From: Solen grandis
Lineage: Eukaryota > Mollusca > Bivalvia > Adapedonta > Solenidae
NCBI GenBank assembly: GCA_021229015.1
Contig: CM037780.1
Coordinates: 62,429,323 to 62,493,322, forward strand
Direction: 5' to 3'
Length of the DNA: 64,000 nucleotides
Shown here: one piece after another, positions 34,700 to 45,800 of the stretch
Layout of the letters: each line of letters opens with the position of its first letter
Position numbering within the stretch: the stretch's first letter is position 1
Program-made: the position numbers and the translations under genes
The notes under the pieces: model-generated
The model's input: the letters and a program-made list of their open reading frames with translations, nothing else
Databases searched by the model: none
Told to the model about the DNA's origin: nothing

Positions 34700-36250
34700 T
34701 TCTTTGAATGGACAACCCAGATTTTACCAGTAGATTTCAAAACTCTATCTTATCATTTTCGACAAAGTTACTCAACTAATTCTGCAATGCAGTCGAAGTT
34801 AAGTGGACGTTTTTCTGAGTGTACTCTGCATGCTAACCATACTTTCTCCGCCGCGCATGCGCTATTCCAAAGTTCAGTAGCCTGATAATTCTATCTGGAT
34901 AAATCTTACGCGCCGAAATCAAGCACGCAGACGATACAGAACTGAAATTTTAATAGAGCGCGTTTAACAGTGCTATTTCGTTACATATTTCATGAACACA
35001 ATAAACATTTTGTAGTTTCAAACACTTCAACTCATTACATGGTCTAAGCTAACAAGGAAGGTTTGTAATTCCAGCAGCCTGAACATGTGTCATTGACAAT
35101 GTTTTATAAGTTATGAATGAGCTTATTAAAGACAAAAACACAGTGCATATCCATATGCAGAAGCATGAAAATGTTACTTCACAGCAATAAAATATAAAGT
35201 ACGCTAGCAGTATGCTTTTAAAAAACAATCGCTGGCAAAATGCAGGGAGCCTGTCTGTGGCAAATGAGAGAGTCTGCCTGTGCTTCAAAAAGTGATGTGC
35301 TGAGAGACCTCCAGTGCACCAATAAAACCGAAAGCAGGGACTTATCAAGACATTTACATAAATATCGGCCAATTTATCGGTATCTCGTTGAAAAATAAAC
35401 CTAAAAGAATACGTACGATGTTCATATTATGGACTTAATCAAAGCAATAACTCGCTAAAGCCTAAAGAAAGTACCGAGGTTGTGTTCCATGTTGGTACAT
35501 CACTAAACTGTTTGTCCGAGTTTCAGAGCGCAGTCGCTGATAATTGAAAAGTTTACATGCATATACATAGTAAATATATTCTAATAGTCCGTGCAGTACC
35601 TAATATTGAGCAACCCACCTATTAAAAGTGACCATTGGTCCTTTTTTACTGCCACCTGTCTATCGTGTGGTTGTGTTTATGGCAGAGAATGACCGGTGCG
35701 AACGCAGAGAGCCTGACGATATAGCGATTTCCACAGAGAGCCTGCCGATATAGCGATTTCCACAGAGAGCCTGCCGATATAGCGACTTCCAAAGAGAGCC
35801 CGTCGATATGGTTATGCACCGTGAAAAAGTAGCAGAAGAGAATATTCTCTAATTCTAAAGTCATTAAACAAATTACACCTTGGTTTGTTGAAAGCTGTAA
35901 ACAATTACGGCAAACTTATCATACAAGTAGAAATGCCTATAGGCGCAATAGATCAGCAATGGTAAACAACAGTAAGAGATATAAAAAATATCAATGCAAA
36001 ATTAAATAAAAAAGCAACAACAATATCAATTTTATAGAAAGTGAAGTGTCTTAGATATTTAGACCCTAAGTCACATTGCAGCCTGTTGAATAAGCACTCT
36101 GGGGAAAAGTATGTTGTGAATAAATCTAAAGTGGGGTTTTCTATGAGCATTTAATAATTTAAATACAAATCTTGTGTATAAAGATACTGATTTTAAATAC
36201 TAATATTATATTAATGTAGATATTAATACCGAATTTAATGATATGCTTAA
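34700..36250. other. Intergenic DNA with a short minisatellite
   Basis: No gene seen. It contains a 29-bp tandem repeat (35706-35811) and otherwise AT-rich sequence with domain-free short open frames. Confidence 0.4.
35706..35811. repeat. 29-bp minisatellite, 3.6 units
   Basis: Units begin at 35706, 35735, 35764 and 35793 with AGAGAGCCTG (or AGAGAGCCCG) followed by CGATATAGCGATTTCCA. Only a few substitutions separate them. Confidence 0.9.
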
Positions 36251-36259
36251 CTTACCTTT

Positions 36260-37099
36260 TACATAACTTAAAAAAAAAAACTATCAAGAAGATGTTGAGG
36301 TGGTTTTCAAATTGATTTTATTGTTGTATGCTGATGTTACTAAGATTTAAGCAGAAAAACAAAATGCATTGAAGTTAGCTTTAAATGCTATGTCTGATTA
36401 TTGCAACCTTTGGGGCAAAAAGTAAATGCTGCGAAAACGAAAGTTGTTATTTTTTGGTGGAAGGATAAAAGAGGCTTGGGTAATACTCCAAACATACACT
36501 TTGAAGGTAGTATAATTAGAGCGGGTTGATGACTTTTTATATTTTGGGTATACAATTTCGTACAATGGTAAATTTTATACAACCAGGACTTATTTAGTTG
36601 ATCAAGCTTGTTGGGCTATGTTTTCTGTTAAATAAATCTAGAAAGTTATATAAGCCAATTGATATACAAATACTATTATCTGATACCATGGCAGCTCCAA
36701 TACTCATGTACGGCACCGAGGTTTGTAATGGTTCCGCTACATTTCGGTTTCCTAATGTTTCATTAGGGTACCTTGGTTATTTTGGTAGAGGTTAAGTGGT
36801 CCAAAAACATGGCGGAACCATTACATTGACTTTACCTTAAAGTGATCCTGAATCTGAAACAACGTACTTCTTGTATGCTGTATGTTGATCTTGGGATTAT
36901 GCCGTTATCAACCCATATCAAATGTAGAGTGTTGAATTATTGGAGTGAAATTGTTAACTCAAAAGAAGTTAACATCTTTAACATTCTTTACAGAACATGT
37001 CTTGCAATACATGTAAATGAAAATGTGAAGTTTAGTTGGTTGTCATATGTTCAATCTGATTTGAACAAACTTGGTTTGTCCAATTACTGGTTAAATTAG
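36260..37099 (+). pseudogene. LINE RT C-terminal fragment (CR1-like), interrupted by a MITE
   Basis: Broken frames read LILLLYAD, ALNAMSDYCNLWG, then PIDIQILLSDTMAAPILMYGTEV. After a 102-bp insert they continue with ILNLKQRTSCMLYVDLGIMP and CRVLNYWSEIVNSKE, the thumb and C-terminal domain of a LINE. There are several in-frame stops. Confidence 0.7.
36724..36825. mobile_element. 102-bp MITE nested in a LINE
   Basis: Perfect 14-bp terminal inverted repeats TGTAATGGTTCCGC (36724-36737) and GCGGAACCATTACA (36812-36825). LINE coding resumes on each side. No internal coding potential. Confidence 0.8.
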
Positions 37100-37125
37100 G
37101 AAACGCATTCTATGAGATCATTTTT

Positions 37126-38916
37126 GGGTTTTCGCATCGCAGTGCGAAAACCCTTTGTTCTTGTTCTGTTTCTTTTTTTTTTTTATTTTTCTAACCCTTT
37201 TTTGTGAACGGCATAGCTCCAAGGTGAGAAAAGCCACATCTATGAAACTTTTATCAGTAATAACCACGTATTTGGAGATGATCCTAACGTCGAGAAAATT
37301 TTCATTTTTGTTTTGATTTTTCCGCCAGGGGGCGTTTTATATGAAAATGTTTAATATGCAATATCTCAATTATTTGAGGTCCGATTCAAATGCGGTTTTT
37401 GCATAATGTTCCTTGTAAATAGCCCAATAAAATATGATAGGTTCCAAAAATTTGCGTATATAAAACTTTCGTGCTACAGGAGGTTGAAAGTTCGAATCTC
37501 GCAAAAACTGTGAAATAAGGGTAGGTCTACCAAAAACCTACCCATTTTATTCAGAGATGAGATAGGAGAATTTTGTTTGTTGCATATGATTCGCAAGACA
37601 TATACGCACAAAATATATGGGATGGCGAATTTGGGAAATGCATGGTTTGTCCACAGTACGCGGCCAAACTTAACCAATATTTTCGAAAAATCGACATTTT
37701 AAAAGCATGACTTTTAAGGTTATTTGCAGCTCCTGACTTTATTTTTTGTTCAATCTTCATCATTATTTCACTGTTTATGCAATTTTATTATACAAATAAA
37801 ATCATAGAAAAAAAGAACAGTGAAGATCTGCAAAGGTCAAGGTCATATACCAATTATTGTTATTTTTATCGGCATAAAATAGTTCTTAATCTAAAAATAT
37901 TTTATAGAAAGTATATGAACAAAAGTTTTAGTTTGTGGAGAGATCTTTCCATTGGTGTTTAGTTTTTGAAGATCGGACTTCATTTGATCAAATGACCACA
38001 GTCCAAAGTTTGATCCCTTTATTAAACAATTGTAAATCCGTATATTTCCTCCTTTTTGCAGCTCCTGACCTTATTTTTTGTTCAATTTTCATCATTTTTT
38101 CACTGTTTATATGCATTTAAATAATACTAACAAACTCATAGTAAATTACGATGAAAATATGCAAAGGTCAAGGTCATAAAACCGATTATTGTTATCTTTA
38201 TCGGCAAAAAATAGCTTCAAATCTAAAAATATTTTATAGAAAGTATATGAACAAAAGTTTTAGTTTGTGAAGAGATCTTTCCATTGGTGTTTAGTTTTTG
38301 AAGATCGGACCTCATTTGATCAAATTACCACAGTCCAAAGTTTGATCCTTTTATCAAACAATTGTAAATCCGTATATTTCATCTTTTTTGCAGCTCCTGA
38401 CTTTATTTTTTGTTCAATCTTCATCATTTTTTCACTGTTTATGCATTTTTATAATACAAATAAACTCATAGTAAATAATGATGAAAATATGCAAAGGTCA
38501 AGGTCATAATACCGATTATTGTTATTTTTTATCGGCACAAAATAGCTTCAAATCTAAAAATATTTTATAGAAAGTATATGAACAAAAGTTTTAGTTTGTG
38601 AAGAGGTCTTTCCATTTGTGTTTAGTTTTTGAAGATCGGACTTCATTTGATCAAATTACCACAGTCCAAATTTTAATCCTTTTATCAAACAATTGAAAAC
38701 CCATATGTGTCTTCTTTTTTGCAGCTCCTGACTTTATTTTTTGTTCAATCTTCATCATGTTTTCACTGTTTATGCATTTAAATAATACAAATAAATCGTA
38801 GTAAATTACGATGAAAATATGCAAAGGTCAAGGTCATAATACCGATTATTGTTGAAAACAGTACTCTTACTAGTCAAGTTAAAAGCGAAAACCAAGATGC
38901 CGCTTTGCGGTTCTAG
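37126..38916 (+). mobile_element. Helitron/Helentron-like non-autonomous element with 332-bp tandem core
   Basis: It opens with an 11-nt-arm hairpin (GGGTTTTCGCA at 37126 with TGCGAAAACCC to 37153). The 3' end carries the complementary subterminal GCGAAAACC (38885-38893), a hairpin CCGC-ttt-GCGG (38900-38910) and CTAG (38913-38916). Subterminal inverted repeats plus a 3' hairpin before CTRR are the pattern of Helentron-type elements. The central tandem repeat is as in HINE/pearl elements. There are no coding regions. Confidence 0.6.
37726..38870 (+). repeat. 332-bp tandem repeat, ~3.4 units
   Basis: Units start with GCAGCTCCTGACTTTATTTT at 37726, 38058, 38390 (331-332 bp apart) and 38721. 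Each contains GCAAAGGTCAAGGTCAT and GTTTTTGAAGATCGGAC. The last unit is truncated. Confidence 0.9.
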
Positions 38917-39420
38917 TTTAAACATGTTTTTAAAATATAATTATTATTATCATTATTTGCAGAATTTGAATAGTGCCATTAATGATATCAGTAAATGTTT
39001 GAATTGAAAAATGTATAAGCATGAATTTGTTCTTGAAAGTATTTCACTATTTTGCTAATGACATTGCTATCTCTTTGTGTAAATTAGATTCGATAATATT
39101 CCCAAAGAACCCAGGGTACATGTCATTTATGTGGAGTTGATCTGCTAGGTGATGAATTTTACTATTTGTTATTTTTTTATTCTGCTTTGTATCAAAACGT
39201 AATATTACATGTTTCGATAATATGTCTTTTTAAGGACATGTATTACTTATGAGGCTGAAGCTGAGTAATTCAACAATTTATCAACTGAAATAGAGTTCTC
39301 AACCTCCATAAAACCACATCCATTTACCATTGTTAAGGACAAAATAACATTACAAATTGTATTTTCTAATTTAAACAGAATTTATGTATTCTTTGTTTCT
39401 AGATCCATATATCTATTGTT

Positions 39421-40308
39421 GTGTCGCCTGCATAGCATGGCAGACACATAGGGATCACTTTGTCCGTCGTCGTCGTTGTCGTCGGCGTCGTCGTCGGTGT
39501 CGTCGGCGTCACATTTTCTTGTCCGGAGCATAACTCGAAAAGTATTTGAGGTATCACCTTGAAACTTAAAACATGGATAGATCACATTGCGGTGGAGTGC
39601 AGTGCACAAGAATGATAACCATGACTTTCATATTTTCTGAGTTATTGCCCTTTGTTGATTTTCAGTCTTAATTTTTGTCCAGGGCATAACTCAAAAAGTA
39701 TTTGAGGTGCTGACTTGAAACTTCATAGATGGAAAGATCTCATGGATTTGTAGTGCAGTGCATAAGAATGATAACTCTGTTTTATTTTCTGAGTTATTTC
39801 CCTCTTTTTCCTTGAGTTATTGCCCTTTGTTGATACTCAGACTTCATTTTTGTCTGGAGCATAACACGAAAAGTATTTGAGGTATTACTTTGAAACCTCA
39901 CAGGTGGAAAGATCTCATGGAGTGCATTGTGCAAGAATGATAACTGTTGTATTTTTGGAGTTATTTCCCTTTGTTTATTTTTTTGGATTTAATTCTTGTG
40001 TGGTGCATAACTTGTAAAGTATTTGAAGTGTTGCCTTAAACATTTATAGTAGATAGATCTCATTGGTCTGAGTGCAGTACACAAGAATGATAACTCAATA
40101 ATGATAATGATGACTACAAACTTGCAACATATATATAATTAACGTCATAAGTGCTTAATGACGTCATAATTTTTCTTACAGTTAATGTTTTGAATTCATA
40201 GTCATTCTGACACTCCTCTGATGAAGACTGTATAGTCGAAAGTGCTCGGGAAAATTATTACATATTGCATTGTTTGAATATTTTATTTCCCCCCCCCCAA
40301 AAAAAAAA

Positions 40309-40362
<54 letters not shown>

Positions 40363-40500
40363 TTTGGTGTTATTTTGTACCTCACAAAATAGATTATGCT
40401 TTATCAATAATTTGTCAAAAGATCGATTTTCTAGTCAATTCTTTCATCAAACATGCTTAAATGCAGGCGACACAAGTGTTCCGAGGAACACCCACATCTA
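39421..40500 (+). mobile_element. Second Helitron/Helentron-like non-autonomous element
   Basis: Perfect subterminal inverted repeats GTGTCGCCTGCAT (39421-39433) and ATGCAGGCGACAC (40461-40473) are followed by a hairpin GTGTTCC-GA-GGAACAC (40476-40491) and CTAG at 40498-40501. A GTCGTC/GTCGGC microsatellite lies near the 5' end. Diverged tandem units share a GCATAACTCGAAAAGTATTTGAGG-type phrase at 39528, 39684, 39859 and 40015. The architecture is the same as at 37126-38916, with unrelated sequence. Confidence 0.65.
40310..40361. repeat. (TA)n(TG)n microsatellite
   Basis: A TA run is followed by about 17 TG units. Frames through it give Tyr-Ile or His-Thr repeats that are not proteins. Confidence 0.95.
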
Positions 40501-40519
40501 GTTCAGAATGTTGTGTTCT

Positions 40520-41050
40520 GTCATGCGTATATGTATTGAATATATGTCAAGTTGTTATGTTGCATGCCCATATTGGCTTTAACTTCCTCAGTAAACTTGA
40601 AACCAAGGCTTCCATACCTTTCGTTTCTTTTTTGTTAAGATGCTGCCGCATACAACTTTACATGGAAGTTTATTTTTCATTTCCCGGTTAATTACTGCAC
40701 AAAGGGATTGATACGAGTCATCAATATCCTGTTGGCTGCGCTTACTCTCCCCGACTTTAAACACATATTCATGTTTGTTTCAAATAAAATATTCATCTGC
40801 CATGAATTCGTCTGGTAGATTATCAACTTTAAGCCCTGGGTGATTCTGTCGTGGAGCCGCTAAAAGCAAATTTCCACGAAGAGTTGAATGGTCCAGGATA
40901 CTTGATATATTCTGGATACTTTCCAGACTAGAGAGATCTAACATAAAATTCGGTAATCATGGCTTGCTAAACAGTATTCCACCACAGAACACCCATGTGG
41001 TCTAACACAAGTGAAACTATTTTTAAGAAAATCATTTCCATTTAATTACA
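40520..41050 (-). pseudogene. LINE endonuclease C-terminus and linker fragment
   Basis: The minus strand reads RPHGCSVVEYCLASHDY, then after a shift NISSILDHSTLRGNLLLA, then QQDIDDSYQSLCAVINREMK and KLPCKVV. This is the order seen between endonuclease and RT of LINEs that use tRNA-free priming. Several stops and frameshifts. Confidence 0.55.
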
Positions 41051-41356
41051 AAAGTTAGAATCTATTAAGAGTCGTACAAACCAATACATGTAATGGATAC
41101 TGAGATTATTGACATTGATAGTACTTTCATACAAAACTGATCTATTTTCATGTTGTAAAATGCCTACAATTTGCATTCAATTTAAATAAGTATAATCTTG
41201 GGAGGGTTGGGAAATTTGTTGAAGTTTCAATTAATTACATGTAGTGTTACTGAGATGTGGCTTTGATAGTAGCGGAGAAAAGCTGACCTAAACACTTCAC
41301 CCCCCCCCCCCCCCCACCAATAAAAGGGGCCAAAATTTTGACAACAGACAAGATAA

Positions 41357-41456
41357 NNNNNNNNNNNNNNNNNNNNNNNNNNNNNNNNNNNNNNNNNNNN
41401 NNNNNNNNNNNNNNNNNNNNNNNNNNNNNNNNNNNNNNNNNNNNNNNNNNNNNNNN
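41357..41456. other. Assembly gap (100 N)
   Basis: Exactly 100 N, a placeholder length. A run of about 17 C lies just before it (41301-41317), a likely cause of the break. Confidence 1.
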
Positions 41457-41891
41457 CATATGACCAGTTAGGTGTCTACATCCTCGCCAAGAGCGGAAGC
41501 ACGCGTTTATCATATCATACGGTCAATTAATTTCCCTGAATACCGGGGGTGTTAGTAAAATACGTCTGGGTTCGTTATCATATAGATAAACGTACGTGGA
41601 ATATCCGATCGAATACTGTCGAAAGATGGCCCCTGGCGAGAAACGGGAGTGTTTTATTATTTAGTTTGGTCAGAAGAGAGAAAAAATAAAGGTGAAGATT
41701 GGGCAGAAAAAACGCACGCATGCGCTCGCGCAATCCGATGTAACGAAATCACTTGTCCCCCGATTTTTCAACGTGATAAAAAGCCTCTATAGGGACATAA
41801 TGACAATAGAAATATCAAAAATCAATTCTTTATTTTTACCCATATGCAACTTTCGACTTATATATATATATATATATATATGAATTTTCAG

Positions 41892-41972
41892 GTCCACGGG
41901 GTCCAAAGGGGTCCAGAGGAGATGATGGTCCCAAAGGAAATCCCGGTCCTACGGGTCGAATGGGCCCCGAAG
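41892..41972 (+). CDS. Collagen-like exon (81 nt, 9 Gly-X-Y)
   Basis: Acceptor TTTTCAG directly preceded by (TA)11, donor AAG|GTGAGT. Encodes [15 protein letters not shown] and [11 protein letters not shown]. Confidence 0.85.
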
Positions 41973-42844
41973 GTGAGTCCTTTTTGTGTGCCGCTTTTGT
42001 TTTCCGTCCTGTTGAGTTGTTATTAATAAGTTGGTTCCTAGGGGTCGAATCGAAATCGCTAAACCACAAGAACGAAGTTTGGCTGATTCTACAAAATTTC
42101 TGATTTGAAAAAAAAAATCACGATACTATGGCGCAAACGTGAAGTTCAGAATGAAACTCGAATATCCGCTAATAAAAGTAATATAACGTTTTTCTTTCGC
42201 GCCTTGCCATTACGAAATTGTGATAATTTACCATGATAAATATTGTCGCGTTTTATTTTTTTTCCGAGCTGCAATACTTAGACGAGACATATCATTATGT
42301 TTTGTTTTCTTATTGGTGAGGACATATGTCGGAAGGTAAACAATTGAACATGACATATTCGCCATGTCGTACTTTTCAGTTGTCGGCCTATTTATTCTCC
42401 AAAATAAAACCCGCGATAATTTATATAATGTGTTGTTGTTTTTTTCATCTCTTTGCCCTAAAGCCCCACATAACACAAGCTAAGTGTGTACTTGATCATA
42501 TACCAATAATAACAAGTACTTCGTTTTGTATACAGAACCCCTAAAGTCATATTGTACATTTTTTTATTTGCTTTTTTTTTCCTTTTTTATAATACGGAAT
42601 AATATTTAGTAAGTCGGATAAAATTCGTAAAAACGAAACATTATTTTGTTGTCATTTAGTCATTACATAATACATTTTGTAATTGAAAAATAAATGCAAA
42701 ATAAACAAGAAATATCTTTAAAACAGATATTCAGCGTAAGAAAAGACAACAACAAAGATATGGAAGTCAAAGAAAGTAAAAGTGTTACAATGTAATATAT
42801 TAAATATAATAATGTTGTAAATGCAATATACTAGCCAGTGAATA

Positions 42845-42877
<33 letters not shown>

Positions 42878-45800
42878 GAGAAAGGGAAAATATTGTCAGT
42901 GGGATTCGATCTTGGGCCCTTAGTTGACTAAAGTTTACGATTGTATAGGTCATCATTGTCAAATTTAAAGACTAAAATGGACATTCTGTTAAAAATAGAA
43001 TAGGAAAAAACTTTGCCAGACCAACACTGCTGTAAAATCCACAAATATGCCAAATTTTGTATTAGATACATGTACTTGCGTTGCGGGAATAATTTTAATG
43101 ACTTAGAGCACTTTTGTTTTGTTATAGAAATAACTCCATAAAAATAAATAAATGCTAGTTTGTTTGATTGTTGGGTCTAACGTCCCACCGACGGTATTTA
43201 AGTCATTTCGAGACTATGTCTGCTTGAAGCAGATGCAGTGCTGTCACACTGCAGCATCACGCCGTAGACACATAGTCACACTATTCTGACACCGGGTAAA
43301 CCATTCCTGGAAATACCTAAATATATGATGAGCATCAAGCAAGGGATCTCAAATTTTTACGACTTTGGTATGTCGCGGCTGGGGATCGAACTCACGACTT
43401 TTCGATTCCAGGGCGGACGCTCTAACCATTTAAATACGTAAGTAACTCCCTACAAAAATATTGCCTTCATGAAGAAAATAAATAAAGTAACTCCTTACAA
43501 AAAGTATTGCCTTTATGAGGAGGAAAAATACATTTAAAAATATTGCGACAGTACAAACATAAACGCTGGAGCATAATTTTTACATTTTCGTCATAAAGGC
43601 AATATTTGCCGAAATATTAGCAAAGATTATCTTTTTTCATTAATTGAACTATTTCCTTCTTGAAATATTTCCCTTTCTGTCCTTAATCAATCATTCAGAC
43701 CTAATATTGATTACTCTCGGATTTAAACAGTTATTATTTTACTTTGTATCCGCCGTTATACCAGTTAAAGTCAGCTGAAGTTTACCATGTTCTTCACGTG
43801 CACCTTATGCTGTAGATGATCATTGTAGGCTTTCGAATGGCGTCGGAACACAACTCTGTGCAGTAGTTATTTCAGTACAAGCGACCGGCTTTTTCTCACA
43901 ATATCGCGGTGGCGACGAGGGTATACGAGATTTCCTTCACACGCTTATATGAGCTTATGTTTGGGTTTAGGTCTTTGGTTTTGTAGATGAGCGTTAACCA
44001 ACTGCGCCACGGAGCCTGTTGCCAACTATAGCTTATGTTAGCTTTTTTTTTTTATTATTTTGTGACTTTGGGGGACGAGTCCACTTTCAAGGTTAAGTAC
44101 GTTTTCTAAAGACTCACAAGTGTTTACTTTTTCAACTGGATGGTTTTTATGTTTGAAGTTTTCAACTGGATGTTAGGTAGATTAAATTGTTATTTGCCAT
44201 CTGACAATCATGCAGAAAGATATGCATCCTGAAACTCCCATTTTATGATGGAATATTGTAAAGCTTTTCCGAAATCTTCGGTTGTTAACCAAGATTAGAT
44301 TGATTCAAGAAACAGGTTAACATCCATTTTATACAACTTACGCCAAAAACGTTTTGAATAAAAAAAATATAAATGACATCAGACTTCACGACGCTTGCGA
44401 TGTGTTCCCAAAAGTATAAGATATTAACGATAACTAATAGGTATCGTCAAATGTAGATGTATAAGAGCCGACTCATTATTTTGTCTCCTTTGTGATTATT
44501 TGTCAGAAGTTATCACTCTTATTTTTTCTTTTTAACCTCATTCTTAAACAAATCTATCGTTTTAAATGGCGCGCATTGTGGCTCACAAATGGAACTATCC
44601 GGGATAGCGTGTTTTGACGGGAGTTCAAACTGAACGATGACAAACGTAAGGAATCGAACTTAAGCAGGAAGCGAAGTTCGTCACCACTAGCAATCCGCAG
44701 ACTTAAGCTACCTTAAGTCTAGTTAAGTCTAGATATAATTTTTTTAATGCGTGCACATGTAGATATGAATGTAGCAAGGTTTAAAATAATATATATTGTA
44801 AACATATTCCACTACCAGTCTGCCGCGGTTCTAACAAGACTGATCTATTAAAGATCGGTTAACCAAAAACAGAAAAGTAGGAATAAAGGATTAAGCCTTG
44901 CGATCTTACCATTCAATGAACTATCACATCTTGTAAGTACATATATATATAATACCAATGTCCTCACAAATCACCCAGAGGAGAACCGATTAAAGCGTTT
45001 AATTCAGGAAACAAGGCGTATGTAGTACGTATATGGGCATGCGATTGTTCAACTCGCTCAGTTGAATCAGAAGTAGATCGTGTTTTTTAGAAGATCTAAA
45101 ACAAACAACAAACATAATTAAACTCTTTAACTGTTAAAATTCCCTGAACAATGAATTTATTTGATAACGTAAATTATTCTTGCTAAGCCTATTGATTTCC
45201 TGGAGCCGTGTGGGGATAATATTTCCTTACAAAGTGTTTATATCAATTGCATGCAAAATGAAAATATCTCTTCGGATAAAAACATGGTATTTTGGCTTTG
45301 ATCAAAACCCTAAAACTGCAACTGTTAGGGTTACATAAAATAACCATTTGCTTATTGATGAGTTTAGATAAATATAATCTATTAAATTGTTAGAAACTAT
45401 CTTTTTTATTCGATTGTTTGAATTAGCTTTGGGAGTATTCCACAAAGCCGTGCACATATCATACATTAGAGACGATATTCACTGTTCAAAAGGTATAATA
45501 TTTGAGCGTAAAATATTTTGCTATATAATTATTCATTGAAAAAAGGAGTTTGCATATTCAGTCATGATGTATTTACTTAATATTTTCAACAGTCGTAGAT
45601 TTGCAATCGCGCAACGAAAGGGGTTTAGGCGCAGTCTTTATAAAGTCTTGGTTACAATCGTTAAACTGTTGAAATTCAGAGGTTTATAGAAATTAAGTTC
45701 TGCAGACTATTAACATCATGCAATGTATTGAAATTATGCATAAAAATGTATTTGAAAAAAGCTGCTGTAAAATAAGCTCAAGTCCATAAAGTTGAACAGT

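Noticed and set aside
40182..40501. Frames with His-Thr or Tyr-Ile runs
   Set aside because: They are read through the (TA)n(TG)n microsatellite.
41247..41513. Open frame running through the N gap
   Set aside because: About a third of it is unknown sequence, and the rest includes a poly-Gly run from the C homopolymer.
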